The notes beneath the pieces are model-generated. The model did no database searches. It saw only the letters and a list, made by a program, of their open reading frames with translations, and had not been told where the DNA came from. The position numbers and the translations under genes are program-made. Below are positions 25,284 to 36,826 of a stretch of DNA of 64,000 bases, piece after piece; the stretch's first letter is position 1; the number at the start of each line of letters is the position of its first letter. Location of the stretch: the NCBI RefSeq assembly GCF_019399895.1, contig NC_091866.1, positions 3,765,501-3,829,500 on the forward strand. Reading direction: 5' to 3'. The DNA comes from Cardiocondyla obscurior. Its lineage: Eukaryota; Arthropoda; Insecta; Hymenoptera; Formicidae.

Positions 25284-25830
25284 CCTCGTATGAGACAGAC
25301 GAAAGGGCGCATTGGAAACTGATTCTCGGTTGTCAAACTATCAGCGACCGAGCGTTATATCATCCGTTATATTATATCCGATCCCGTTGTGACGTAGAAT
25401 TATGATTCACGAGCAAAACATTTCGCCAACCGAAGGCACTTTTTCTTCGGCTTCCTTGACATTCTTGAAACGCCAGAGAAAATAAGGCGTCGTAGCCTTT
25501 TTGTACGTGTTTACGGGGGGAGAGATCTCTCTTGCAAAGAGATGATTTGTGGCGCCGGCTTTTTCTCCGTTCCCAACAGGTTGCACGGCATGTCCGAAAA
25601 TCAGTGATCGTAATGGATTCTTGATCCGCGACTTTATATTACCGGTATTGAAAAAGATCGTTGATTTTGTATATAAAATTCTTTTATTATCTATTGTATC
25701 TTTATCTATTTGCGACAGTATCACATTTTTATTAAAAAAAAAAAAACTGCAATTTAAAATATATTTTTATATTTTTATGTAAATGTCATTTATCATAAAA
25801 AAATCTTTGCATTTTTATAACTTTTAATTA
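23871..25830. other. no gene recognised; long poly-T
   Basis: A 31-base T run lies at 25253-25283. The phrase GTGACGTAGAAT occurs twice, near 25060 and 25390, in the same orientation. Frames at 23774-24105 and 24437-25017 are not recognisable proteins. Confidence 0.4.
25253..25283. repeat. poly-T homopolymer (31 bases)
   Basis: An uninterrupted T run. It could be the reverse-strand poly-A of a retroposed sequence, but no flanking duplication or recognisable body is seen. Confidence 0.85.
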
Positions 25831-26186
25831 TACAGGGTGTCTCAGCCCATGTGTAAAATCCTATACAGATAGGTAGGTCTTAGGGAGATAAATAAAAAAG
25901 TTATTTAACATTTTGTAAAATTCTCAATTGTTATTGAGAAAAAAATTAATTTGTCTAGCGCAAGAGCGAGAAGGAAGCTGCGGGCAAGTGAGTGCGACAG
26001 GCGATTGGCGCCGTCGCCTATCGCGCTCACTCACCTATAGCTTCCTTGTCCTCTTGCGCTAGACAAATTAATTTTTTTTTCAATAAGTATTGAAAATTTT
26101 TCAAAACGTTAAAGAACTTTTTTATTTATCTCCTTAAGACCTACCTATCTGTATAGGATTTTACACATGAGCTGAGACACCTTGTA
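25831..26186. mobile_element. palindromic MITE, TA target duplication (copy 3)
   Basis: Same family as 10197-10552. The left end is TA|CAGGGTGTCTCAGCCCATG. The right end reads GAGCTGAGACACCTTG|TA, with two changes from the consensus terminus. The central GC-rich hairpin is retained. Confidence 0.92.
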
Positions 26187-29100
26187 TATAAAATTATTAG
26201 TTGCAAGACTGTAATACGAGCTGTCGAAAACGAATTCTAATTTTACGTCCGATTAGTAAGGGATTATTAAAGCCCTTCACGTTTCAAACGTTTTGCTTCA
26301 TTTGGAAAGAACGGCGTTTATTCGCGACGCTTTTTTCGACGCGCGCGTTTTATATCCCCCCGTCGTAAATATGTACCCGGCATCCCCGGTGTTATGAGAG
26401 CATCGCAGAGCCTCGCACACCGAGCGTATTGCAAGAAGAAGAGGGAAAGAGGAAAAAAAAAAAAAAAGCGAGAACGAAACCGAATCGTCCCTGTCCTCTA
26501 TATTGCGTTCGGTTCCTCGCTCCTGCCTCACCTTACCCTCATCGCCCTGATTTTACAATCGGTACCCGTTGCAGGCCGATACTGCATTTTATTCCCCAGA
26601 GGGTGAGTCGCCTCCAGGGGCGCCCGGACGATTTTATTGGATGTGACATTCCCACCCTATGAGACCCTCGATCTTTCGCCCCATCCCTTTCGCTCGGACA
26701 GAAAAGGGCTTCAAATAGCTGCAATATCAGCTTGTATTGACTCCTGGAATTGGGAAGACCTTGCGTCCATGGAGTGGCCTTACCTTCAAGCTTTGCTAAC
26801 TCTTTCGCTCGAGCGTGAACTAAATTGTAGTTTTGATTAGCATGTTCTTTTACGAGTTAATCGTATTTGTTTAAGATAATGCTTTCGCTTCTTGTTGGAA
26901 ATTGTGCAAAAAATTTTATTTATTTAACAGATTTACAGAGCGCGTAAATACACGCCGTAGATATTTTTCAGATAATGAAGTCAAGATAAATATAAAAACG
27001 TGCTCGGCGAACCGTATAAATAATCGGTACATACAATCTTTTATTTTTTTTTTAAATTATTCATAATTGTAAAAATGTGCGCGTTTAGAATTTTCTTTGA
27101 GAGAATATTGACTTCTAGTGAATCAGAAAAAATGCACATGACCGACAACGTAATAAATAGTCGACTTCCCTATGCTAGACACCCCTAGCTGTTTGTGTTG
27201 TTACCGATCTAATGCCGTGTTTGTAGTACGGATGGTCAAGTGCATAGCGCTTCGTAGTGTCGTCCTGCCGGAAGGATTCCTAAGGGCATCGTCTGGTGGG
27301 ACGACCTGACACAGACTCGACTCGATCCGGCGAAAGAGATTACGACTCTCTCTCACCCCTTGTTTGCCCTCCCTCGCGAGCCACGAGAGCCGAAATAACG
27401 TCTTCCGCGCGGCTACGGAGCTGTTAACGTCGCACTAAATCTTGTCGAGGGCGCGGAAGGGGAATTACGTTTTCGTTTGGGCACTTCGCCCGATGGATTG
27501 TAAATCGGAGCGAAGAAGCTTTCTTATGGAGTCCCGGGGATCCCTTTTCTCTTTCGCAATCCGCTTGCTGTCGTTGCAGTTTATGCGCTCGCCGCGTTAC
27601 CCGATTATCTCTCGGACTGCCGGTTATGAATTATGGATTGAAAAACTGATAAAATTTGTATGGATTTAAAATAAAATTTGCATTGCTTTTTGCTTTCATG
27701 TTTTTTTTTTTTTTTTTTTTTTCTTGTAAAAGCAATAATTATATATATATTATTTATTTTATTTTTGCCCGTAATGTTTGATATCGTAAAAAGTATATTG
27801 TATACAATACAATACAAATTGAAATACAATACAAATAATTAATTGTCGAGAAATTCGGTGATATATGCATTTTTAACGCGACGCGCTCGAACCGATCGAG
27901 GTTCGAATCTTACGAAAAGATTTTTGAGACGCTGCTGCGTTGTTACTGTTAGACATTTTATTCATTTTACACACGTGCTTTTTACACCGTTGTTTCCCTA
28001 TTCATTTATTAATAATTTGCACGGGCGAGGCATTTTACAGGTAGTATATTTCCCAATAAGTACTCGACGTCCCTTCCCACACGCGATATGAAGAACGTTA
28101 TTCGCGATTGCGACGCGAATTCTAACTGTCGGTGGCATCTTTGGAAATGTGATATCAACGCGGAACGCATCGCTCCGTCGAGACTTCTCAGTTTTCCGCT
28201 TCGCGGCCGCGGCGACCTCGTTCATTCTGGCCGCGCCTTCGCGCGCGAAACGACTACGCGGATGACCTCTCGCCGCGCAGGAAACCTGTTTCTCACGTTT
28301 CAATTTTTCCGCGAGCCTCGTAACAGTACGCGCGGCACACGCGGTTTAAGGGTTAAGGTCGTCCTCGTGCTCGCGACCGGGGTCCGTTATATCCGCTTTC
28401 TTCGACGTCTGAGACGCACACCGCCCGCCGGCTGCTTCCGAATAGTAAATCATCTCGCCGACGTTCCGTGTCGATCGCTAATTTAAATATCAACGAACTC
28501 GGCGCGCGCGATCGCCCGTTGTTTACAGATTCCATATTTACGGCGAACGTCGTTTATTTAACGCCGTATCTTTTTGCCCGGCAAAGTCCGCGGTAATAAA
28601 TTTTTTATAATAGATTTATATTGCTTCTAATTGAAAGAGGGGGGGAGGGGAAAAGAAAAAAATGTATATCTTTGGTTGCAGTAACGTTAAGCTGCACTGC
28701 ATTGTTACAGCGTTATTGTTTGCTTAAGGCCGGTCGCTTTTATCCGGTTTCTCGCGGAGCGACAATCTAGGATGTCACATTGTGGAGAATCTGCAAGTAC
28801 GACGATATCAGGTTTCTCGAGGACAACCGCTTTCATGTTAAATGCACATTTAATTAGACACTGCAAGCGCACGATGCGGAAATTCTAGTATTTAATCATT
28901 CTGCGTTTCTCGGCGCATGCGGATAAAAATCGTGATTAAACAACCGGTATGGTTGTTCTAGAACCTATAGAGCATTAAACTCGATTCTGCACGGTTCGGA
29001 AATTATCTTGACAAATCTGTTCTTATCGCAATGACGAAAGAAATAAAAATGAAGAAGAAAAACAGTTCAATAGACTATTCAGATTAACGTGAATCGATTT

Positions 29101-29953
29101 CTGCATGGGATTAAAGATAGAAAATAAAATATAACACGTTATTTTTTTAAATAATTCGAGTAAAACTTTATAAAGAACAATATGAACAAATTGCATTAGT
29201 CGAAAATTTAACGTTCGTTTAAAAGCGCTAAAAGACTTTTGGCTGTGAAGAGTTGCAGAGTCTCATTTACGTTCATTGTTATTGGATCTCAATTTTTTAA
29301 TTTTCTCGCGCGTTTAGATTTAGGGATATTTACGGTATTGACGGTGAAGCGTTTAGGAGCCAAATTGGCTGTCAAAAAGCGCAAGGTCGCATCGCTAAAA
29401 GCCCGAGCGGTGCCCTCGGAGGATGCTAAGTGTCTCCGAGGTGCAGCAGCCGTCGCAGCCTGCGAGAAGGATGGAAACCGGTTTCTCGGCTGACCAGGCA
29501 CCTATCCCTCTCGCTCTCGATCAGCCGGTCTCTCTCCTCTCCTCTCCGAGGAGTCGATCCGATCCGAGCCGAGCTCGAGGTCACTACAGGCCATCGCCTA
29601 AACCAAAGTAAACCCCATTTCGTATCTCTTTCTCTCTCCCGCCGACTAGAGCTTTTCTTCCTCCTTTTCTACTATCTCCTTTTCTCTTTCCTCTTGACTC
29701 GCATCTCGCAATCTTCTCCTCGTCTCTCTGACTCTTTCTCTTTCGCCCGTTCTCCTTTCACCTCGACTCTCTTTTTCCTGTCTCTTCCAGGCCTGGATCA
29801 TCCGCTGGCCGCGATGTCAAGGGACTCACAGGCCCTGAGCCGAACGGAGATCGCGCCGGTGCATATCAGGAGAAACTGGTAGCACGTAGTTAAAGTGATT
29901 TTCGACATTTGACGGTTGCGCGAAAAAGAGATCTGTCGACGTCCGCGCTGAGC
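26187..29953. other. no gene confirmed; CpG-rich patch, poly-T, pyrimidine tract
   Basis: A 22-base T run lies at 27701-27722. A CpG-rich patch at 28080-28520 carries long overlapping frames on both strands. From about 29500 to 29789 the plus strand is strongly pyrimidine-rich and ends in a candidate acceptor site (separate entry). No other gene feature is supported. Confidence 0.4.
29790..29895 (+). other. weak candidate exon after a long polypyrimidine tract
   Basis: The plus strand has ~280 nt of C/T-rich sequence ending CCTGTCTCTTCCAG, a textbook 3' splice site. The following sequence is open in one frame, giving a Gly/Pro-containing peptide that ends EKLVARS before TAA at 29891. A second frame holds an ATG followed by SRDSQALSRTEIAP. 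A possible donor (CTG|GTAGCA near 29880) is poor. No domain is recognised. Because pyrimidine tracts are common here, the match may be chance. Confidence 0.2.
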
Positions 29954-30102
29954 AGGTGTGTGATGCTGGCATCTCCAAATTAAGATTAAAAAAAAAATCA
30001 AGTTGCATTCGTTTGTCCATCATTTGTCCACGTATGTCCAATAAAAAATTTTATTTGTCCACTTTTATAAAAAAAATTATTTACAATAATTATTTTTTTT
30101 TG

Positions 30103-30667
30103 GTACCAGCACCCCCATGATACAATTTCTTTATTTTCTGAGTGCCATACGTTTGTTCATCGTTTGTCCACGTATGTCCAACTAAAAATTTTATTTGTTT
30201 AACTTTTAAAAAGAAGTTATATCTAAGTTAAAAAATTAAAACCATATACAGGGTGTCCCAAACAATGTGTCGCTCCCAAAATTAATTTATGTACGCGTAA
30301 GAGCGACATGAAAGCTGCGTGCGAGTGAGCGCGACAGGCGAATGGCGCCGTCGTCTGTTGCGCTCACTCAGTCCGCGCTTCCTTACGCGTACGTAAATTA
30401 ATTTTTTTCTTTAAAATTATTGAGTTTTTTAAAATTGTATTTGACTTTTTGTCTTCGGTTCTAATTTCCTACCCATAATTTTTAGAAGCGACACATTGTT
30501 CGGGTCACTCTGTATGTGAGGTATATATGGTTTTAATTTTTTAACTTAGATATAACTTCTTTTTAAAAGTTGAACAAATAAAATTTGTAGTTGGACATAC
30601 GTGGAAACGATGGACAAACGTACGGCACTCAGAAAATAAAGAAATTGTATCGTGGGGGTGCTGGTAC
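30103..30667. mobile_element. middle foldback element of the nest
   Basis: The ends GTACCAGCACCCCCA and TGGGGGTGCTGGTAC are inverted repeats. The arms also carry TTTGTCCACGTATGTCCAAC and its complement, so it is related to the outer element but has its own TIR. Inside lies a TA-flanked MITE, about 10 bp from the arm symmetry centre. Confidence 0.8.
30247..30514. mobile_element. palindromic MITE, variant TIR (CAGGGTGTCCCAAACAATG)
   Basis: Bounded by TA on each side. The left TIR is CAGGGTGTCCCAAACAATG, with the diverged partner CATTGTTCGGGTCACTCTG on the right. The GC-rich core (GTGAGCGCGACAGGCGA and TGCGCTCACTCA) matches the CAGGGTGTCTCA MITEs although the arms outside it do not. It is the innermost level of the nest. 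Confidence 0.85.
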
Positions 30668-30815
30668 AAAAAAAAATAATTATTGTAAATAATTTTTTTT
30701 ATAAAGGTTGACAAATAAAATTTTTAGTTAGACATACGTGGACAAACGATGGACAAACGAATGCAACTTGATTAAAAAAAAAATCTTAATTTGGGGGTGC
30801 CAGCATCACACACCT

Positions 30816-33519
30816 ATATTTCCAATGTATTTATACGAGATATGAATAACCGGCACGGAGTAGCGCCGCGGAGATATTTCCAACGACGCTGATAACGGGC
30901 TTCCTTGCAATTAGCGAGGATAATTTCGGAGCGCGCTATAGTACGCTTGCTCGTTCGACGAGATACTAAAAGCAGCTATTCGGCGAACGCACGACGCACT
31001 CTCCTCGTTTTCGCATACAGATTACGAAATGTGCCTCAGCAATTTAATCGAAATCCCCCTTATAAGGAATTATCGTCGTCACTTTCGCCCTGCAGTCACA
31101 ATAACTTTTTTTATTACGGTGTAACATCGGCAAAGACAAAACCGTCGGGAAAATGTCGATGTTTTGCCGAAATATTTTATTGGAATAAACATTAATGCGA
31201 ACTAATATTTATTTTTCTTTTCGTGAACCTAAGGTAGAAAAATACATTTTGTTGCGAGCTAACTTTATTTGATCCCGCCATTAACGAAATGCTTCTTTTT
31301 TTTATTCTTTTTTTTTTTTATACTCGAGATATATCCGAAATATGATCAAAGCGAAATAGTTTAAACTTCGAAATCCAATTAAACTTTAACTACTCTTAGC
31401 TCAACAAGCTTTGCTGGGGGAGGAAAAAAAAAAGATCTGAGGTTTATTCGAATTTTCTTCGGTAAGATTCCGAAAATCCTGGATTTCCGAAGGACGTACT
31501 CCTTTCTTAATTCGGTCGGTCGGGGAGAGAGAAAGGTTTCACGGCGAATTTGCCGGCAGTTTCACCGATGGGCTTCCCTAGGGCGAAGTCGCGTAAAGAA
31601 GTTTCACGATCCGGATAAAAATACGCCGGCGGCGCTCGCACGTATATTTCACGGAGACGTGGTGATCGAAACAGATCGGTTCCTGACCCGAGGCTATTCT
31701 CTCTTCCTCTCTCTTTCTCTTTCACACACACACAGATTTTGTCTCTATTTCTCTCTCTCTCTCTCTTTCTCTCACGCACCAAGTTCCGAGCGCCGTTTGA
31801 AAGTCTAATTTTACGCGAGTCTTCGCGCCGTCTCTTCCGCGCGCATGCACGCCCGCGTCTTCTCCGCGCGTCCATAAACGAAACCGGCGCGACGGACCTT
31901 AAACGATTTACTTCTTTCACTTGCTAATGATATTGCCAGACCCGCGGTGCGCACGGGAAAAGTCCCAGCTGCGATCGCATCGTTCCGGAGTACTTACGGA
32001 AAGTCCGGCGCGCAACGAGTTTCTCACAATTCGTGCAAGTGTCTGTTGAATATATTGAGCTGCCGGAAATGAAAACACTTCATTGATATTATATGTAGAG
32101 TGCCCTTTTTTTTATTTAGTGAGAGAAAATTTCCGCGCGCATATCACTCGCGAAAATAAAAGAATAGAGTGTGTTGTTTCGATTTTAATTTACAATACTC
32201 TTTTTATCCGCTTGTCTTTTGCAATCAGTATAATGATAACACCGTGCAGTTTAAATTTAACATGATCCTTCAGAAGCGAATATTCTTGCTTTCAAGATAA
32301 TATTTGACATTACGGAACCAAACTTAAGTGCTTTTTTCCCCTGACAAGCATGACGAATTAATCATTCGCGCAGACAGTTACACGAATAGCGGTGTCCATT
32401 CACGTGTAAGTCCTTTCTTTTTCTTTTTTTTTTTTTTCCCAAAAGTTAACACAGCCTTATAACTTATCCCGCGAGCCGGTCCGTCAATCCCACATTCGCG
32501 TAACTCGAAACGGCGTAAATCTTGAACTTAGAACGATGGTTGATCTCGACGCGAGGCGATGCGGTCATGTCCAGACCGATAGAGGAATGCGAGGTGGCCA
32601 TCTTGAACGGTAGGGATAACCCCCCTTCTAAGGAGGCCCCGAGGACCCTCGCACATATCCATTGAGGTGTAGGGTGGGGAAGAAGGGGGGGGGGTTCCTT
32701 GCTCTCCTCGCATACTGCGGTTACCTGTCCGTCGCTCTCGTCCATCCGCACGTCCGCGCCGCACAGCCCGGCACAACGTACCACGTACACACGCACACCT
32801 GCATTGATTGGCTTTATACACGCGAGCGCCCGATGTCACAATAATTATTAAAGCATAAATCTTCAACGTCGTAACGGCAATTTGCGGTCCCGGCGAGCCA
32901 GCGTTTTGCGCGCATGCCTCGCGCTACGCGATTACACCGACGGCGATATCTTATTAAAAAGGTTTGAAATTTATTATAATTTTGCGGTTAATTAGAAAAT
33001 AAAGCATCTAGGACTATATTTAATTCCGAGAAATTTGGAAAAATATTTTACAAAAAAAAAAAGAAAAAGCGTTTATATGCCGAGTGTGCAACGCTGTAGG
33101 ATTTAAAGACGGCAGGCAGCACTTTCGGCTGGTGACGAAAAGGGGCGACGGTGGGATCTCGTTTGGGCGTTAATTTCCTTTCAACCGTTGCTTTAGTGGC
33201 AATTAAACTGGACGATCGTTACTGCGTTTATAGACACCGAGTGATGCTGCCTAATAATACGCGTCGTACTCGCCTCAGGTCCTTTGAATGGGATTCTCGC
33301 CAGGATAATTAGAGATAAACCAAATTTATTCGCCGCGACCTAATTATTCGTGGCCGGCTTAATTAATGGCCGGATGCGAATCACGCTTGAATTGTCGAAC
33401 CTAGTCGATCGTGAGCGAGCACCATTCTCGTGTGATATCGCAAGTTTCGGAAGATTAAAGAGATAACTTTCATAAACTCGCCGAATTTGAATGCGCGATT
33501 TGCGACATCTTCGTGTCAC
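30816..33519. other. no gene recognised; CT/CA microsatellites
   Basis: A pyrimidine-rich microsatellite zone with a CA run lies at about 31695-31785, and a G-run lies near 32680-32694. Frames at 31507-31920 (minus) and 32464-32866 (minus) derive from CpG-rich or simple-repeat sequence. Nothing recognisable as a gene. Confidence 0.4.
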
Positions 33520-33520
33520 G

Positions 33521-33727
33521 TTTTTTAAATTAAATAAAAATGGTTTTGAATGATTGAATTTAATTCAATTGAATTCTTAAATAAAAGGTCCCAATTTCTT
33601 TTTTTAATTCTTATATACATGGTCCCAATTTTTTTTTTTAAATTTAATGGTTAAACTTTATTTTTAAATTAAATAAAATTTGGTTTGGGTTAAAAATATT
33701 TGTTTTTTTTAATTAAATAAAAAAATC
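33521..33727 (+). repeat. AT-rich dispersed repeat, locus 3 of 6
   Basis: Contains AAATAAAAATGGTTTTGAAT, TTTAATTCAATTGAATTCTT, two GGTCCCAATTT blocks and TTAAATAAAATTTGGTTTGG in the same order and orientation as the other loci. It spans slightly more than one repeat period. Confidence 0.75.
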
Positions 33728-36635
33728 AGAACACACACACAGTGGATTCGGAAACGAAGCAATTTCTTTTCTAGCCACGTTGCGCACTTCTACTTTCGCG
33801 ATCCCCTTGTCCCTTCTACGCCCTCGGCTTCCGATCAAACGTCCTCGCGCTCACGTTTACCACCCCTGTTCGCTCAGTAATCGACGTGCACGATGGAATT
33901 TCTTCGGTCGCGAACGGGAAAAGAGAATTTTCCTCGAGATAACGACCGGAGTTCTCTTCGTGAGAAGCACCCTTCGAGGAAGGGAACGAAGATAAAGTTA
34001 AAAGAGGAAGTTAGATAGAATGAGGCAAGCCGGAGAACCGGCCAGTCGGCAAGAAAGCGAGACGCTCGCCATTAGCGCCTTCGTCCACAGGCGTATAAAG
34101 GAGAGGAGAAACGTGCAACGCGGCGGCGGCCATCGTATCGCGCCGAAGGGCGCACGCGAGAATGCGTGAAACGCATCGGGTCGAGGCACGATGATCCCCA
34201 GATGCCTTTGTATGGGCCGAGCACGCCACGCGAGACGTATCTTGATTTAGGACCGGGGATTGCGCTTAGCGGCGGATGCGATCGCGACCGTGAGCCTCGA
34301 GCGTGCGGAAACACACGACTGTTACTTGCAGAAGGAATAATTTTTCTTTTCGGTGGGTTTATCGTTCCCGCGAGCTTTCCCCCCGCGCAGTATCTAATTG
34401 CGTTTAATTTCTTAATTGATCTTAACGGCGTGATATACCGCAGTTAACTCGGTCGCGTTGAAATTCACGTAAACCGTCGCTTCGATCCTTCCGAATTAAT
34501 CAATTAAATCACAGAATCAAAGCGCGACGTTAAATCTAATCGATAAATATCACTGTTAGGGTAGATATTTATTATTAACAGAACGCTGAAAAAAATTCTG
34601 GCTGCGCTCGAGCAGGTATCCCGTATGAAAAATTCCGGCTACGCCAATGTAGGCTCATTTAGGTACAACTCTTAATTAGCGCCGACTCCGGCACAACGGG
34701 AGGCGCAGTTTCGATGACTTACGCGAGGCGCGGGAAAAACGACGTCGGGCATCAGACGGCGGAATGCAGGGTTATCTACGTACGATAGTAAGTTTTCGTG
34801 TGTGCGTCATAACCGTGTAACGTATATTATATCTGTCTTCACATCGCACCTGTCAGGCTGAGCCGAGATACCGGTGGACGGAGAGCGATATACCGTTCAT
34901 TAGGAAACTGAGTCCGCTCACCACTCAAATTTTTCACCGTTTTGCTCCCCTCTAATCCCACCGTTAATCATCACCCCTTAAAAAAAGAAAATATTACTAT
35001 CCTCGGATTTTGTACCTACATCGATACAATCAATCAATAAATTAATAAACGAAACTTATGCGGCACGAAATTAAATCAGAGGCGTATGTAATAAAATTTT
35101 ATCAATTTGTGGAGCCGCTGCTAGGCTATCTGTAAAAGTCGCCCACTTTTCCATCGCGGCGCGCCACGATCGATCTATCGGACCTATGAAATTTCCGTGA
35201 AATCCCGGTGTAGAATTTTCCGCGTAACTTTTATGCGGCCTGATTGGCGTCGGCCAATATTGGACGGAGAAAGAGCGGCTACATTTTCGACGACCGCCGC
35301 TGGAGGCCACGGGCTTCCCGAAAACTTTCTCGTCGCGTCCGATAAAAAGTTCGTACCCCCGCGAAGTGACGAGAGCAGGAGGGGGGAGGGAGGAATAGAG
35401 GTGGATTCTCTTATGAAATCTGATTCCGGTCGACCGTTATTGCGAATTTGCACAAACGAAGGGAGCGCAATGTGGCGTCGTGTACCATTTACGTTTAACT
35501 ATTCCCGCGAGCGAATTTTGTGGCCCCGGATTGTACCGTTGTATATCAAAGGTGTATGCTGGCGCGAGCGATATTGCAACTTTTATTACCTACTATTACG
35601 TATTATCGACGTAAATAATAAAGGTATACATATCATATACATATATAGAAAATAGAAAACGAGCTCTTTAGGAAAAGACAGGATTCCTTATTAATTATAT
35701 CGAAATTATGAAAATACTAGTCTTCATAAAGGTCGCAAATTTCACTTTCAAACTTTACACGGTGTAAATACAGTTTAAAGCCCGACCTTCTCAAAACCGA
35801 GTCTTTGATCTTAAGAGCAAAACTTCACCCAACTTTGAAGTATACGCTCTGGAATGGTGAGCGCGAACACGCCGGTTCATAGATCTCGATGACGAAGGGA
35901 AGAGACGGGAAGGTAGATCTACCGGTTTGATTAACCGACAAGAGAGAGGAAGAATAAAGAGATAGAGAAAAGAGGGATGGCAGAAAGGGAGAGCAAATGA
36001 GAGAGAAAGAGGAACGGACCAGCTTGCGAGAAAGCGAACACATCGCGATGAAGCGAGATGTAGAAGAATAAGATCAGCAAGATAGAGAGAGAGAGAGAGA
36101 GAGAAAGAAAAAGAAGGTGAGTAAGTGAGAAAAGACGACAAAAAGCCGTACTGGTCTGAGAGAATAAAAATAAGAAATCTATAGAATTTCTTAATTAATC
36201 GCAATCGCTAAATATAAAGAGAAGACTTTATATTAATTTATATTAATTTATAGATTTAATTTTTTTTTATAAATTATTGTGAACTTTGTAATACTTTGTT
36301 TCCACAAAATATTCCCTTTCGCGTTCAATATGGTCAGTCTTTATAAAAGTTTCATTTTTTTTCTCTCTCTTGGCAAGCCAATTATTTATCGCGCGCTGTT
36401 CCGAACGTTTCGCGACCCAGGGCCCAGACCGAGTCGGTCGCACAATTCCCAGCCGGAAGTGGCAGAAATCGCTTTCGCAGGCTTACGAGAGCCATGGGCA
36501 TTTCCACGAACTCGTCGGCCGTTTTTCACCGGTTCCTACTAGCAGCGTTGGCGGCGGCGGTGCTGATGGAGGGTTGGGAGTTGACGCCGCGGGGGTTGCC
36601 GGTGTTACTTTCGTTATTTATGTGCGACTATATGT
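33728..36635. other. no gene recognised; purine-rich tract near the right end
   Basis: The stretch 33780-34330 is CpG-rich with antisense overlapping frames. A G-rich patch lies near 35375-35390, and a long purine-rich segment is listed separately. No domain or splice structure is recognised. Confidence 0.4.
35930..36135 (+). repeat. polypurine tract with GA microsatellite
   Basis: About 200 bp are strongly purine-biased on the plus strand, including an uninterrupted GA run at about 36084-36104. GAGAG motifs could bind GAGA-type factors, and a mirror-like purine run could form a triplex. Both ideas are inference. Minus-strand frames here are Ser/Leu/Phe-rich artefacts. Confidence 0.7.
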
Positions 36636-36826
36636 ATACATGGTCTCAATTTCTTTTTTTCAATTTAATGGTCCATTTTTATTTTTGAATTAAATAAAAT
36701 TTGGTTTGGGTTAAAAATTTTTTTTTTCTTAATTAAATAAAAATGGTTTTTAATCATTGAATTTAATTTAATTGAATTCTTAAATAAATGGTCTCAATTT
36801 TTTTTTTAATTTTTATAAAACATAAA
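36636..36826 (+). repeat. AT-rich dispersed repeat, locus 4 of 6
   Basis: Starts CATGGTCTCAATTTC, then has AATTTAATGGTCC, TTAAATAAAATTTGGTTTGG, AAATAAAAATGGTTTTTAAT and a second ATGGTCTCAATTT. GGTCTC replaces GGTCCC in both blocks, which suggests local homogenisation of the two units. Confidence 0.75.

Larger units (their letters stand above)
29954..30815. mobile_element. outer foldback element of a three-level nest
   Basis: The left end AGGTGTGTGATGCTGGCA and right end TGCCAGCATCACACACCT are inverted repeats of the same family as 10819-11054, with the same GTTGCAT and TTTGTCCA subterminal motifs. Its arms (29954 to about 30102, and about 30668-30815) are separated by a second foldback element, which itself contains a third. 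The outer element is thus an old insertion interrupted near its centre. Confidence 0.85.

Noticed and set aside
27890..27910. GGTTCGAATC, resembling a tRNA B box
   Set aside because: No matching A box, acceptor stem or T-arm pairing could be built around it.
29239..29493. 84-codon plus-strand frame with a KKRKV nuclear-signal-like stretch
   Set aside because: It has no ATG at the start, no domain, and no supporting splice sites; a short basic stretch is weak evidence.
35791..36204. 137-codon minus-strand frame
   Set aside because: It is the complement of a purine-rich simple-sequence tract, giving a Ser/Leu/Phe-rich artefact.
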